A stretch of 64,000 nt of DNA from JBAZDC01 sp041654595 (GCA_964551305.1 CAZKBT010000004.1:1-64000), one strand, 5' to 3'. Shown: positions 44,667 through 53,815, counted from the stretch's first letter. Numbers and translations are program-made. Notes: generated by a model not told the origin, from the sequence alone.

Positions 44667-47312
44667 TCACGTTTTGTCCGGGAACGCCGCGGCTTGCGGG
44701 CGTGGCATCAGGTCGAAGATCGATGCCGCGGCCAGGATGCTGTCCGGCGAGATCGCCGGGGACACGGCGTAGCCTTGCACGTAGTCGACGCCCATGTCCC
44801 TCAGCGCGTCGATCGTCGCGCCGTCTTCCACCCATTCGGCGATGCTGGCGGCGCCCAGGTTGTGGGTCAGCTGGACGATCGTGCGCACGATGGCCGTATT
44901 GGTCGTGCTGGTTAGCATGTCCTTGATCAATTCGCCATCTATTTTGATGATGTCGATGGGCAATTCCTTGAGGTAGGAAAAGGAGCTGTAGCCCGCCCCG
45001 AAATCATCCAGGGCGATGCGTACTCCCAACTTGCGCAGCTTCTGCATGAACGCGCGCGATTGGCTGGCGTTTTGCAAGGCGATGCTTTCCGTGACCTCGA
45101 TGCACAGGCGGGTGGCGAGATGAGAGTATCGGCTCAAGGTTTCATAAAGGCCTTCGACAAAATCCTCGTCGTTCAAGGATACGCCGCTCAAATTGATATT
45201 GATGAATCTGGTTTTCGCCAGCCGGCTTTCGTTTTCCGCAAACCATTTCAGCGTCGTGGAAACGACCCATTTGTCGATGGCCGTGATGGCGTGGTTGCTT
45301 TCAGCAGCGTCGATGATGCGCTTCGTGGAAAGCAAGGCGCCGCATGATGTCCTCACCCTGAGCAGCACCTCGAAATCCAGGGATCGCTCGGGCTCGGAAA
45401 GCGCCAGAATGGGTTGCATCGCCAAGCTCAGACCGGGCGGGTTCAGGTTGACTTCGAGCTGGTCGAATATGCGCAGCGCTTCGATTTGCGGCGTGAGCTC
45501 CTTGGACTGGTGGTCGTACATGACGAGTGGATAGGATTGTTTGCGCGCGTCGTTGCATGCAAAGCTTGCGGCCGATATCGCGTGCAGGGCCGTCATGCCC
45601 GGCCTGATGTCGACCAGGCCGATGGCCGCGCTGATCGAAAAGATACGGTCGGCCGCTGATATGGGCGAGCCATTCAGGCTGTCGAGGACCTGCCGCGCCG
45701 ACGCGACCGACGAGTTGGTCGATTGGCCCGGATAGAAAATGACGAACCGGTCGCCGCCGACACGCCCCGTTTTGGCGTAATGGGGCAGCGCCCGTCTAAT
45801 TCTTCTGCTGATCTTTCTGAGTACTTTGTCGCCTACCGCGTGGCCGAACAGATTGTTGATTCGCTTGATCTGCTGCAGATCCACATAGGCCACAGCCGAG
45901 AGTTTGCCGTTTTGCGGCCGCGCGATGCGTTCCGTTATCGCCTTTTGAATACCGGCAAGGTCGAGCAGGCCGGTCAGCGGGTCGATGTCAGGGCGTGACT
46001 CGGCGCTCATGTTGCGTTGTTCAGGCGCGGATCCGCTTCGGGTGGCGCACTCGGCGCCTTCGCCGCCGCCATCGATGATCGCCTTCGTCAGCTGCTCTTC
46101 CTCATCGAGATGGCGGCGGGATCGACAGACGACGGCAAGGGCGATGAAGACGTTGGAGAAAAGCAGCGCCACCACGCTATGGAACGTGTCGATCGACTGA
46201 GGACTATGCCTGGTGCCCATCAGCACGGACAGGGTCAGCGCGGCCGTCACTGACGCCGTGGCGAGATAGAACCAGCGTGTCCTGTTGCTGCGAACGCGTT
46301 CGAACAAGGAGCCCAAAAAAATGCTGATGGCGACGGCGCCGCTTCCGCCCACGATCCAGAGCATCGGTGTCAATAGCCAGAACGGCAGGATGAACGCGCC
46401 CAGAAGCAGAGCAAGCAATACGGCGCACGTGACCGTCAGCGCGCGGCGGTAACGCTGGATGACGGATTCATGCCGATATAATTCGACAAACAGTCCATAC
46501 GTCAGCAGGCAATAGACGGCAATCGTAATCGAGCGCATGCGCCCCAGGTATTGGGGAGCGACGCCCAGCCCTTGCCATAGACCTTCCCAGCCCAGCGCGT
46601 AGGCGCTCAAGTGCAAATTTCCTATCAGCCACAGCGCCAATAAAAAATACACGCGCTCGCGTCGTATCAGGGCATTGAACAACAGGAAGCCCGCGATGGT
46701 CAGGAGCCCGCCTTCCAGGAAGCCCAGGCTGCGGCTGAGCCGCTGAGAGGATCGCCGAAGATCTTTGGTCGGCCAGTGCTCTATGACGAAGGCGCTGCCG
46801 TGCGAGAAGGATATCCGGCACAGCACGGAAGAGGGGGCATGCTGCAGCAATAAGGTAAATCCCCGCGCGGAAGCAAGCACGTCGCCGTCGTTTTCTTGTT
46901 TGGTGGCTTGCCCGAGCAGGTCCAAGGTTTGGCTGTTCCAGCACGTCAGGGCTTGGGTTTCACCCGACGGCAGGTGGATGGCGTTCCGATGGTCCGTTAT
47001 GCCGTCCGGAAGGTCGAACAACACCCAGCTCTGGGCGAGGGATCGCGCGGAGTCTTGCGTGGGCAGGTCGTTCAACAGGGATAAGGCTTGCCGTGGGTCG
47101 ATGCTTGTGTCGTCGGTGGTGTAGTGCTTGAATGCCACGACGGCGAGGGGCGTTTGAGTGTGCCGATTCTGAAGCATGAACAACGCCAGCAGTGACAGCG
47201 CGATGATGGCTGCTGGCACACCGATGATGAAGAACCACCGCGCCACGCTACGTTGTACGGCATCGTGGGCGGACAGCTTCAGTTGCAGCGCAGCAACAAG
47301 CGCCTTTCGCAT
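44667..47312 (-). CDS. Membrane GGDEF-EAL protein with 7TM sensor region; likely c-di-GMP phosphodiesterase
   Basis: An approximately 881-residue protein: a transmembrane helix near 25-48, a periplasmic region to about 195, a 7TM (DISM-type) block at about 198-400, then GGDEF (about 440-610) and EAL (about 620-875). The cyclase motif is GGDRF, so synthesis is doubtful. The EAL domain keeps its catalytic set: FEVLLR, ININLSG, EVTES, DDFGAGYSS, KIDGELI, EWVED and VQGY; the first reads EVL rather than EAL, a common active variant. It should degrade c-di-GMP in response to a periplasmic cue. The ATG at 47312 is used, though a TTG two codons earlier has better-spaced AGGA. Confidence 0.87.
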   Translation of the reverse strand: MRKALVAALQLKLSAHDAVQRSVARWFFIIGVPAAIIALSLLALFMLQNRHTQTPLAVVAFKHYTTDDTSIDPRQALSLLNDLPTQDSARSLAQSWVLFDLPDGITDHRNAIHLPSGETQALTCWNSQTLDLLGQATKQENDGDVLASARGFTLLLQHAPSSVLCRISFSHGSAFVIEHWPTKDLRRSSQRLSRSLGFLEGGLLTIAGFLLFNALIRRERVYFLLALWLIGNLHLSAYALGWEGLWQGLGVAPQYLGRMRSITIAVYCLLTYGLFVELYRHESVIQRYRRALTVTCAVLLALLLGAFILPFWLLTPMLWIVGGSGAVAISIFLGSLFERVRSNRTRWFYLATASVTAALTLSVLMGTRHSPQSIDTFHSVVALLFSNVFIALAVVCRSRRHLDEEEQLTKAIIDGGGEGAECATRSGSAPEQRNMSAESRPDIDPLTGLLDLAGIQKAITERIARPQNGKLSAVAYVDLQQIKRINNLFGHAVGDKVLRKISRRIRRALPHYAKTGRVGGDRFVIFYPGQSTNSSVASARQVLDSLNGSPISAADRIFSISAAIGLVDIRPGMTALHAISAASFACNDARKQSYPLVMYDHQSKELTPQIEALRIFDQLEVNLNPPGLSLAMQPILALSEPERSLDFEVLLRVRTSCGALLSTKRIIDAAESNHAITAIDKWVVSTTLKWFAENESRLAKTRFININLSGVSLNDEDFVEGLYETLSRYSHLATRLCIEVTESIALQNASQSRAFMQKLRKLGVRIALDDFGAGYSSFSYLKELPIDIIKIDGELIKDMLTSTTNTAIVRTIVQLTHNLGAASIAEWVEDGATIDALRDMGVDYVQGYAVSPAISPDSILAAASIFDLMPRPQAAAFPDKT

Positions 47313-47789
47313 GGCCAAACTTTTATCCTATTTCGTGCTTGCCAGACTACGCCTCGAAGGTAGGCCGATCAAAAATCATACCGAATCGAGAGATTGTATG
47401 ACTGTTTGGCGATGGCTTCGCGAGCTATATTTATTTTTATTTCAGGCGTGGCGACATTTTCAAGTTTATCCTTTAAAAGCAATCGAACGGAAGCGAAGGA
47501 AGTCGTCGGCAGGCCTTTCATCTTGGCTCCCGCCCTTAAAAATCATAGATACGGGTGGTTATAAGCCTTATTTCAATAATTAATGCAATGATTTCAATGC
47601 TACCTTTATATGCTTTACAAGTTAAGCCCAATTTCATAGCCACATCGAGACAATCGTCCGTGTAACAACATGTATTCATATGGGTTCAGTTGCTTCTGGA
47701 TCCGAACTCGGAAGAATGTCATACAGAGCGATCATGTGTAGCTGGCCGCGGGTGATGGTGAGTCGGAACACTTCAAGGGTACTTTCATC
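47313..47789. other. 477-bp AT-rich gap before the higA-like gene
   Basis: The region between two divergently read genes is clearly AT-richer than the flanks (for example 47425-47480 and 47575-47640). No HigB-like toxin frame was found in any frame by eye, although a higB would be expected just before a higA. An open frame ending at 47583 has no recognisable features. The word TTTATTTTTATTTCA (47430-47444) recurs at 48411-48425. Promoters for both flanking genes must lie here, but no convincing one was picked. Confidence 0.5.
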
Positions 47790-48107
47790 ATGCAGTCAAA
47801 CACTCAACCTCCTCATCCAGGCCGCATCCTACGCGAAGATGTCTTGCCGTATTTAGGTATTAGTGTGACAGAGGCCGCTTCGCAATTGGGCGTGACGCGC
47901 GCGGCGTTGTCACGCGTGTTGAATGGCCGCGCCGCCATTTCACCCATGATGGCGTTGCGTTTGGAGGCATGGCTGGGCGCCAGTATAGGCGGCCCCGCCG
48001 ACGTATGGATCGTGCAGCAAGCGGCTTACGACCTATGGTGCGCACGTCAGGCGGGCTCCCCGTCCGTGACGCCTATTTCGGCCAGGCGGCTTTCCTTTCC
48101 AAATTGA
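47790..48107 (+). CDS. higA: HigA-family antitoxin-like HTH protein, apparently orphan
   Basis: A 105-residue helix-turn-helix protein of the HigA/VapI type: HPGRILREDVLPYLGISVTEAA, LGVTRAALSRVLNGRAAISPMMALRLE and WLGASIGGPADVWIVQQAAYDLW are the family landmarks. HigA neutralises the HigB RNase and represses the higBA promoter. No higB is visible on either side, so it may be a solitary regulator, or the remnant of a lost toxin pair. Its place between a c-di-GMP gene and flhDC is unusual. The start follows TCAAGGGTAC at acceptable spacing. Confidence 0.85.
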   Translation: MQSNTQPPHPGRILREDVLPYLGISVTEAASQLGVTRAALSRVLNGRAAISPMMALRLEAWLGASIGGPADVWIVQQAAYDLWCARQAGSPSVTPISARRLSFPN

Positions 48108-48525
48108 CGCGGGATGGGCTTGAGCGTACTTTAATCACAAACGTATTGATGCTTCCCGACCAAGAAAGCCGGGACAAGCATTGAGATACAAGGCGCCGCG
48201 GGTCTCCTTGATGGATGGAAAGCGCGATTCATCGCTTTTGTTCGCAGAGGCAGGCCACGTAAGAAAAATATATAAATTTCAATTGCTTGAAACAGAACTA
48301 CGGCGGCATTCTTGAATGACTCGCCGAGAGCACTAGGCGTGGTTGGCGACGTAGCAGTCGGCGGCAGGCATGCATGTAACCTAAAGATTACAAAACGTTT
48401 ATTTTGTATTTTTATTTTTATTTCATTTGTAGTGGATCGTTGAATTGATCGTTCCGGCTCGCATCAGAGGTTGCGAGGCTACGGATCACCGTTTGGTAGG
48501 ACTTGTTTGACTTTTGGAGAAAGCG
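48108..48525. other. 418-bp AT-rich upstream region of flhDC
   Basis: A small hairpin (GCTTCCCG with CGGGACAAGC, 48151-48179) may end higA transcripts. AT-rich tracts lie at 48265-48295 and 48390-48430, the kind of sequence bound by H-NS-like proteins. The flhDC promoter(s) and untranslated leader should be here; flagellar master operons usually have long, heavily regulated upstream regions. No CRP-like or other operator could be named with confidence. Confidence 0.5.
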
Positions 48526-48870
48526 ATGCAAACGGCGAATTTACTGGACGATGTCAGGGAGTTGAACCTTGCCTATTTGTTGCTGGCGCAACGGATGCTC
48601 AGGGAAGACTATGCGACAGCGCTATATCGTTTGGGCCTGAGCGATGAGAACGCACGTGCCTTGTTATCATTGTCGCCCAAGCAGCTGGTCAAGCTCGGCA
48701 ATACGAACTTATTGTTGTGCCAGTTGCGCATGAACAAGCAGCAGGTGTTTTCGATCTTGAACGACGATTCACCCTACGCAAACTTGCAGCAGATGCACAC
48801 GACGATATTGCTGTCGAGTCAATCCGAAGAAGGCGCCGACCGGACGACGGCGAACGGAGTGGTGCCATGA
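48526..48870 (+). CDS. flhD: Flagellar master regulator subunit FlhD
   Basis: FlhD (114 residues) forms the FlhD4C2 activator that turns on flagellar class II genes. DDVRELNLAYLLLAQRMLRED, ALLSLSPKQLVKLGNTNLLLC and MNKQQVF-type sequence match the family. The ATG at 48526 has GGAG 6-7 bases upstream; an upstream TTG is ignored. Its stop overlaps the flhC start (ATGA). No other flagellar gene is in the window. Confidence 0.95.
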   Translation: MQTANLLDDVRELNLAYLLLAQRMLREDYATALYRLGLSDENARALLSLSPKQLVKLGNTNLLLCQLRMNKQQVFSILNDDSPYANLQQMHTTILLSSQSEEGADRTTANGVVP

Positions 48871-49448
48871 GCGATACTTCACCGCCTCCAAAAACGATTC
48901 CTCGGACGAAAAGCGTGCGGCGCGAAGCCAGCGAAATTGTGCTGGCGGCATCGATGATAGAACTGGGATCGCGTCTGCAGGTTTTGCAGATCGAGACGTC
49001 GCTGAGCCGTGATCGGTTGGTCAGGCTATACCGCGAGATCAAGGAAGTATCCCCGCCCAAGGGACTGCTGCCTTTTTCCGTGGATTGGTACATGACGTGG
49101 TTGCCGAATATTCATTCGTCCGCTTTTCATGGAATTCATCGGAATATCGTCGAACAAACCCCAAGCCGTGGAGCCCAGGCGCTGGTCGACAGTTATCGTT
49201 TGTATCGGGAGCTTGCCAAGGATAGTTCGGGCGATAACGGCGAGCCGGTCCTGAGCTTCACCCGCGCATGGATGCTGCTGCGGTATTTCGACAGCGACAT
49301 GGTTCAACTCAGCTCATGTACGCAATGCGGCGGCACCTTCGTGACGCACGTTCATTCCTTGCGTCACGATTACGTATGCGGCTTGTGCCGCCCTCCGCCC
49401 AGGGCGGGCAAGACCCTGGCGCGCAGTCTGCGCAAAAAGGGCTACTGA
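48867..49448 (+). CDS. flhC: Flagellar master regulator subunit FlhC
   Basis: FlhC (193 residues) is the DNA-contacting partner of FlhD. IVLAASMIELGSRLQVLQIETSLSRDRL (in parts), SSAFHGIHRN-type sequence and the zinc cluster CTQCGG...CGLC near the C-terminus (four Cys) are present. It is coupled to flhD by a 4-base overlap. It converges on lysA with 33 bp between stops. Confidence 0.95.
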   Translation: MSDTSPPPKTIPRTKSVRREASEIVLAASMIELGSRLQVLQIETSLSRDRLVRLYREIKEVSPPKGLLPFSVDWYMTWLPNIHSSAFHGIHRNIVEQTPSRGAQALVDSYRLYRELAKDSSGDNGEPVLSFTRAWMLLRYFDSDMVQLSSCTQCGGTFVTHVHSLRHDYVCGLCRPPPRAGKTLARSLRKKGY

Positions 49449-49449
49449 G

Positions 49450-49468
49450 CGCAGCCGTCGGGGCTGCG
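49450..49468. terminator. Hairpin between convergent flhC and lysA
   Basis: CGCAGCC and GGCTGCG pair across a 5-base loop right after the flhC stop. T-runs are lacking on both sides, so efficiency is uncertain, but its place between convergent genes suggests a two-way stop signal. Confidence 0.45.
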
Positions 49469-49481
49469 TTCACCGGCGAGG

Positions 49482-50762
49482 TCATGACGCGCCGTGATCG
49501 AGCGTGGTTTCCGTCGCAAACAGGCTTTCCAGAGTTTCGCGCGGGCGGACGACATGGGCGGCGTCTCCATCGACCAGGATTTCAGCGGCACGCGGCCGCG
49601 TGTTGTACTGGCTGGCCATGGTGAATGCGTATGCGCCCGCGGACATGATGGCCAATAGATCGCCTTGTTCCAGGTTGAACGAACGGTCGCGCGCCAGCCA
49701 GTCGCCGCTCTCGCAAATGGGCCCGACGATGTCGTAGCGCGGTGTGTCGCCGTCCGCAGGGCGTGGCATCACTGCCTCGACGCTGTGCCAGGCATCGTAC
49801 AGTGTCGGGCGAATCAAATCGTTCATCGCCGCATCGACGATGGCGAAATTCTTGGTCTCGTTGTGCTTGAGGTACTGCACGCGGGTCAGGAGGACGCCGG
49901 CGTTGCCGACCAGGGAACGGCCCGGCTCCAAAACCAGCTGCAGATGGTCCAGCCCGTTCGCGCGCAAGGTGGCGAATACGCGGTCCAGAAGCTGGGTCGG
50001 CGTCAGAGGGGTTTCATTCGTATAGCGGATTCCAATGCCGCCGCCTAGGTCCAGGTGTTGCAGGTCGATGCCCTTGTCCGCCAGCGCCTTTATCAGCACG
50101 ATGAGTTTTTCCAGCGCGTCGATATACGGATCGACTTCGGTGATCTGCGATCCGATGTGGCAGTCCAGGCCCACGATCTGCAGCGATGGCAAGGCGGAGG
50201 CGCGCTCGTAGACGGCCAATGCGTCTTCGATGGCGATGCCGAACTTGTTTTCCTTCAGGCCTGTGGAAATATACGGATGCGTCTGCGCATCCACGTCGGG
50301 ATTGACGCGCAGCGAGATGCGGGCGGTTTTCCCTGCCGCTTGCGCGACCCGGGCGATCTGCTCGAGCTCGGCATCGGATTCGACGTTGAAGCACTTGACG
50401 CCGGCCTCCAAGGCCGCGTCGATTTCCCAGACTTGCTTGCCGACGCCTGAAAAGACGACGCGCGCCGGATCGCCTCCGATGGCCAGCACGCGCGCCAGTT
50501 CACCGCCCGAGACGATGTCGAAGCCCGAGCCCAGCTTCCTGAATTCGTTCAGGACGCCAAGGTTGGAATTGGCCTTCATGCCGTAGCAGACCAGGACGTC
50601 GCGGCCCTTTGCGGCGTCGCTATAGGCCTGCCAGGCGTCCAGCAGGGCCTGGCGAGAGTACACGTACAGCGGCGTGCCGTATTCCTCGGCGAGGTCGGAA
50701 AGGGGGATCTGCTCGGCGTGAAGGACGCCGTTCTTGTGCTGGAAATGGGGGGCGACGGTCAT
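49482..50762 (-). CDS. lysA: Diaminopimelate decarboxylase
   Basis: LysA (426 residues) makes L-lysine from meso-diaminopimelate with PLP. The PLP lysine is Lys63 in CYGMKANSNLGV. Other marks are GSGFDIVSGGEL, GLDCHIGSQ, LDLGGGIGIRY, LEPGRSLVGNAG and the partner-subunit Cys in GPICESGDWLA. It lies 47 bp after the small lipoprotein gene in the same direction, a pairing that is common for lptM (yifL) and lysA. Confidence 0.95.
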   Translation of the reverse strand: MTVAPHFQHKNGVLHAEQIPLSDLAEEYGTPLYVYSRQALLDAWQAYSDAAKGRDVLVCYGMKANSNLGVLNEFRKLGSGFDIVSGGELARVLAIGGDPARVVFSGVGKQVWEIDAALEAGVKCFNVESDAELEQIARVAQAAGKTARISLRVNPDVDAQTHPYISTGLKENKFGIAIEDALAVYERASALPSLQIVGLDCHIGSQITEVDPYIDALEKLIVLIKALADKGIDLQHLDLGGGIGIRYTNETPLTPTQLLDRVFATLRANGLDHLQLVLEPGRSLVGNAGVLLTRVQYLKHNETKNFAIVDAAMNDLIRPTLYDAWHSVEAVMPRPADGDTPRYDIVGPICESGDWLARDRSFNLEQGDLLAIMSAGAYAFTMASQYNTRPRAAEILVDGDAAHVVRPRETLESLFATETTLDHGAS

Positions 50763-50809
50763 GGTGATGGCGAAATGGAAAATTCAGTGGGCGACGGCAA
50801 GCAGCGGGA

Positions 50810-51010
50810 TCAGTCGCCTTGGTTGACGGGAGCGCTCGGGTCGAGCTTCGCGGCGCTGGGCGGGGCGGTAAGCGCGGCTTCCGGCGGCGGGGGCGGCGGC
50901 ATATACAATGGGCCTTTGTAACCGCAGGCGGCCAGGCTGGAAAGTAACGTCAGGCTGGCTACAATGCGTAGCATGGAAGAAGCAGGTGTTGAGAAACGTG
51001 GCGCTTGCAT
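50810..51010 (-). CDS. lptM: Small lipoprotein, LptM (YifL)-like
   Basis: A 66-residue lipoprotein: signal peptide LRIVASLTLLSSLAAC with the lipobox LAAC, then CGYKGPLYMPPPPPPEA, the LptM hallmark. LptM assists assembly of the LptDE lipopolysaccharide translocon. The ATG at 51010 is set by AGGGAG 8 bases upstream; an ATG 36 bases further in would also give a signal peptide. It is divergent from cyaY with 32 bp between starts, the arrangement seen in enterobacteria too. Confidence 0.88.
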   Translation of the reverse strand: MQAPRFSTPASSMLRIVASLTLLSSLAACGYKGPLYMPPPPPPEAALTAPPSAAKLDPSAPVNQGD

Positions 51011-51042
51011 GAAAACACTCCCTAGGCGGATAAGTAGCAATT

Positions 51043-51372
51043 ATGACTGAAACCGAATTCCTTGAGCGCAGCAGCGCGATACTCGATAGTTTGGAAAGCC
51101 AATCGGACGACTGGGTTGCGTTGTTCGACCTGGATATCGAGGCGCACCGTAGCGGCAATGTGCTGACGCTGATCTTCGATAACGACATTCACGTCGTGAT
51201 CAACAGTCAAGCCCCCATGCAGGAAATGTGGGTCGCTGCGCGTAGCGGCGGCTTTCATTATCGGTTCGACGGGGCGCGTTGGCAGGATACCCGCGGTGGC
51301 CCCGACCTGGCCGAGGCGCTTTCCCAGATATGTTCCGAGGCCAGCGGCCATCCCATTACCGTCAAGCTGTAG
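51043..51372 (+). CDS. cyaY: Frataxin-like iron-sulfur cluster protein CyaY
   Basis: CyaY (109 residues) binds iron and modulates IscS in Fe-S cluster assembly. The acidic first helix (MTETEFLERSSAILDSLE) and the strand GNVLTLIFDNDIHVVINSQ with QEMWVAARSGGFHYRFDG are diagnostic. It is divergent from the lptM-lysA pair and converges on mrcA with 13 bp between stops. Confidence 0.94.
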   Translation: MTETEFLERSSAILDSLESQSDDWVALFDLDIEAHRSGNVLTLIFDNDIHVVINSQAPMQEMWVAARSGGFHYRFDGARWQDTRGGPDLAEALSQICSEASGHPITVKL

Positions 51373-51385
51373 CGGGGCGGGCCGG

Positions 51386-53815
51386 CTAGAACGGGATGTG
51401 GGCGGGTTGATTCGACGGCGTCGAATCGTTGTTGCCAAGTTGATTGAGCAGGTCGCCGATGCCGTCGTTGCCGCCTCCTTGGTACAGCTGATCCGACGCG
51501 GAGGGCAGGCCGACCCGCGCGATGGCCTGGCCCGGCGGGAATTCCGAGAAATAGAAATCGCCGCTTTCGCGTGTCAGGCCGTCGGGCACGGGAGGCATGG
51601 GGACTTCAGGCTTGTCTTTCAGCGCATGCTTCATGTAGCTGACCCAGATGGGCAGCGAGGCCCCTCCGCCGGTTTCGGTTGTGCCCAGCGATCGCGGCTG
51701 GTCGTAGCCCATCCACACGACGCCGACCGTATGGGACGTGAAGCCCGCGAACCAGGCGTCGTGCGAGCCGTTGGTCGTGCCGGTCTTGCCGCCGATGTCA
51801 TGGCGGCCCAGTTCCCGGCTGGCGCGCGCGCCCGTGCCGGACGTCGCCACGCCGCGCAACATGTCGTTCATGACGTAAGCGGTGCGCGGATCGATCGCGC
51901 GTGCCGCCGCATCGCCCGCCACGGTCGGCTTGGATTGCATGATGACTTTGCCCGAGGCGTCGGTCACGTGGTCGATCAAGTACGGCGGAACCCGATATCC
52001 GCCGTTGGCGAACACCGAGAACGCGCCGGCCAGCTGCAAGGGCGTGACGCTGCCCGCGCCCAGAGCTAGAGGCAGAACCGCCGGCTGCCGCGCCCGGTCG
52101 AAGCCGAAGCGCGTGATGTAGTCCTGCACGTACTTGGGGCCCACGGCCTGCATGATGCGGATGGAAACCATGTTCTTGGATTTGTAGAGCGCCTGGCGCA
52201 TCGTCAGCATGGGCTCGTAGGTGTTGCCGTAGTTTTTGGGCGTCCAGGCGCGCGAGCCGGTCTGGGCCGCGGTCAGGACGAAAGGCTCGTCCGAGATTTG
52301 CGTGCCGGGAGTCAGGCCGCGCTCCAGCGAGGCTGCGTAAATGAACGGCTTGAACGCGGAGCCCGGCTGGCGCCAGGCCTGGGTGACGCGATTGAACTTG
52401 CCGCCTTCGAAATGAAAGCCGCCGACCATGGCCTGGATGGCGCCGTCTTGGGGCCGCATGGCGACGAGCGCCGCTTGCACCGTCGGCATGTTGATGACTT
52501 CCCAGTGGTCGTCGTTCTTGGTCAGATAAACAACCGAGCCACGCTGGATGCGCTGCTTGTCCGACGCGTTGGCCGCCAGCCCCCGGGCCACGACGCGCAG
52601 CGCTCCCTTGTCGGTGATTTCGATGATTTCCTGGGCCGTGCGGGCCACGGTGATTTTGCTCGGGCCGGCGCTGAGCACCACGCCGGTCAGCAGGTCGTCG
52701 TTATCGGGGTACTTGTCTTGCAGCTCGTCCAGCAGCGCGTCGAACGCGGCGTGGTCGTTCTCTATGTCCTTGGGTAGGTCCAGTTGCTCTTCCGGACCGG
52801 GGTAGACGGCCCGGCGGGTGTAGCTCAGGATGCCGTTGCGCACGGCGCGGTAGGCGGTTTCCTGGTCTGCCGAGCTCACCGTCGTGTAGATGTTGAAGCC
52901 GCGCGAATAGATGTTGTCTTGATAGACGCCATAGAGCAGCTGCCGCGCCAGTTCGGCGACGTATTCGCCGTGGATCGCATAGCCGCCCGCCGGCGTGCCG
53001 GGAGCCGACTTGATGACGATTTCCTGATTCATCGCCTCTTGGTATTCTTCGTCGGTCAGGTAGCCGAGGCTTTTCATGCGCCCCAAGACGTAATGCTGAC
53101 GGGTGGTGGCACGTGGCAGGTTCGCAATCGGATTGAAGCGCGATGGCGCTTTGGGAATGCCCGCCAGCATGGCGGCTTCCGCGGGTGTGATGTCGGCCAG
53201 CTGCTTGCCGAAATACGTGCGCGAGGCCGCGGCGAAGCCGTAGGCCCGGTGTCCCAGGTAGATCTGGTTCATGTACAGGTCCAGGATCTGGTCCTTGGTC
53301 AGCGTGGCCTCGATCTTGAACGTCAGCAGGAGCTCATAGAACTTGCGGGTGTAGGTCTTTTCGGAAGAAAGATAGAAATTTCTGGCAACCTGCATCGTAA
53401 TGGTGCTGGCGCCTTGGGATTTGGACATCTGCGTCAGGTTGGCCAGCGCGGCCCGCGCCACGCCGGTCCAGTCGATGCCGCTGTGCTGGTAAAACCGATC
53501 GTCCTCGGCTGATAAAATGGCCGATTTCATGACGTCCGGGATCTCGTGAAAGCGCAGGACGTTGCGCCGTTCTTCACCGAACTCGCCGATCAGCACTTTG
53601 TCCGACGTGTATATGCGCAGGGGCACGCGCGGCCGGTAGTCGATCATCGCGCTCAGGTCGGGCAGGTTCGGCCAGGCAAGCGCCAGGGCGAGCGAGCCGA
53701 GCAATACGCCGCACAGCCCCATACCGGCTACGAAAACAACCAGTTTCAGGATCAAGCGGACGAACCACGGGCGCGAGGCGGGGTCGGTAGTCGAGGATTG
53801 GGTAGAAGAGCTCAT
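51386..53815 (-). CDS. mrcA: Penicillin-binding protein 1A (bifunctional)
   Basis: A class A PBP of 809 residues that polymerises and cross-links peptidoglycan. It has an N-terminal membrane anchor (about 18-48), the glycosyltransferase domain with catalytic Glu104 in LSAEDDRFYQHSGIDW and GASTITMQVARNFYLS, an OB-like insert, and the transpeptidase with SAFK near 486 (PGSAFKPFIY), SKN (KSKNMVSIR) and KTGT near 677 (GGKTGTTNGSHDAWFAG). The start codon is 116 bp from the divergent aroK. Confidence 0.95.
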   Translation of the reverse strand: MSSSTQSSTTDPASRPWFVRLILKLVVFVAGMGLCGVLLGSLALALAWPNLPDLSAMIDYRPRVPLRIYTSDKVLIGEFGEERRNVLRFHEIPDVMKSAILSAEDDRFYQHSGIDWTGVARAALANLTQMSKSQGASTITMQVARNFYLSSEKTYTRKFYELLLTFKIEATLTKDQILDLYMNQIYLGHRAYGFAAASRTYFGKQLADITPAEAAMLAGIPKAPSRFNPIANLPRATTRQHYVLGRMKSLGYLTDEEYQEAMNQEIVIKSAPGTPAGGYAIHGEYVAELARQLLYGVYQDNIYSRGFNIYTTVSSADQETAYRAVRNGILSYTRRAVYPGPEEQLDLPKDIENDHAAFDALLDELQDKYPDNDDLLTGVVLSAGPSKITVARTAQEIIEITDKGALRVVARGLAANASDKQRIQRGSVVYLTKNDDHWEVINMPTVQAALVAMRPQDGAIQAMVGGFHFEGGKFNRVTQAWRQPGSAFKPFIYAASLERGLTPGTQISDEPFVLTAAQTGSRAWTPKNYGNTYEPMLTMRQALYKSKNMVSIRIMQAVGPKYVQDYITRFGFDRARQPAVLPLALGAGSVTPLQLAGAFSVFANGGYRVPPYLIDHVTDASGKVIMQSKPTVAGDAAARAIDPRTAYVMNDMLRGVATSGTGARASRELGRHDIGGKTGTTNGSHDAWFAGFTSHTVGVVWMGYDQPRSLGTTETGGGASLPIWVSYMKHALKDKPEVPMPPVPDGLTRESGDFYFSEFPPGQAIARVGLPSASDQLYQGGGNDGIGDLLNQLGNNDSTPSNQPAHIPF

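Noticed and set aside
47176..47583. Open frame before higA as a higB toxin
   Set aside because: No HigB motifs such as the basic RelE-like core; most of it overlaps the start of the GGDEF-EAL gene in antisense.
47400..47600. c-di-GMP riboswitch in the gap before higA
   Set aside because: The conserved GGGCAAACC and GGGACGCAAAGCC-type words of the known class are absent.
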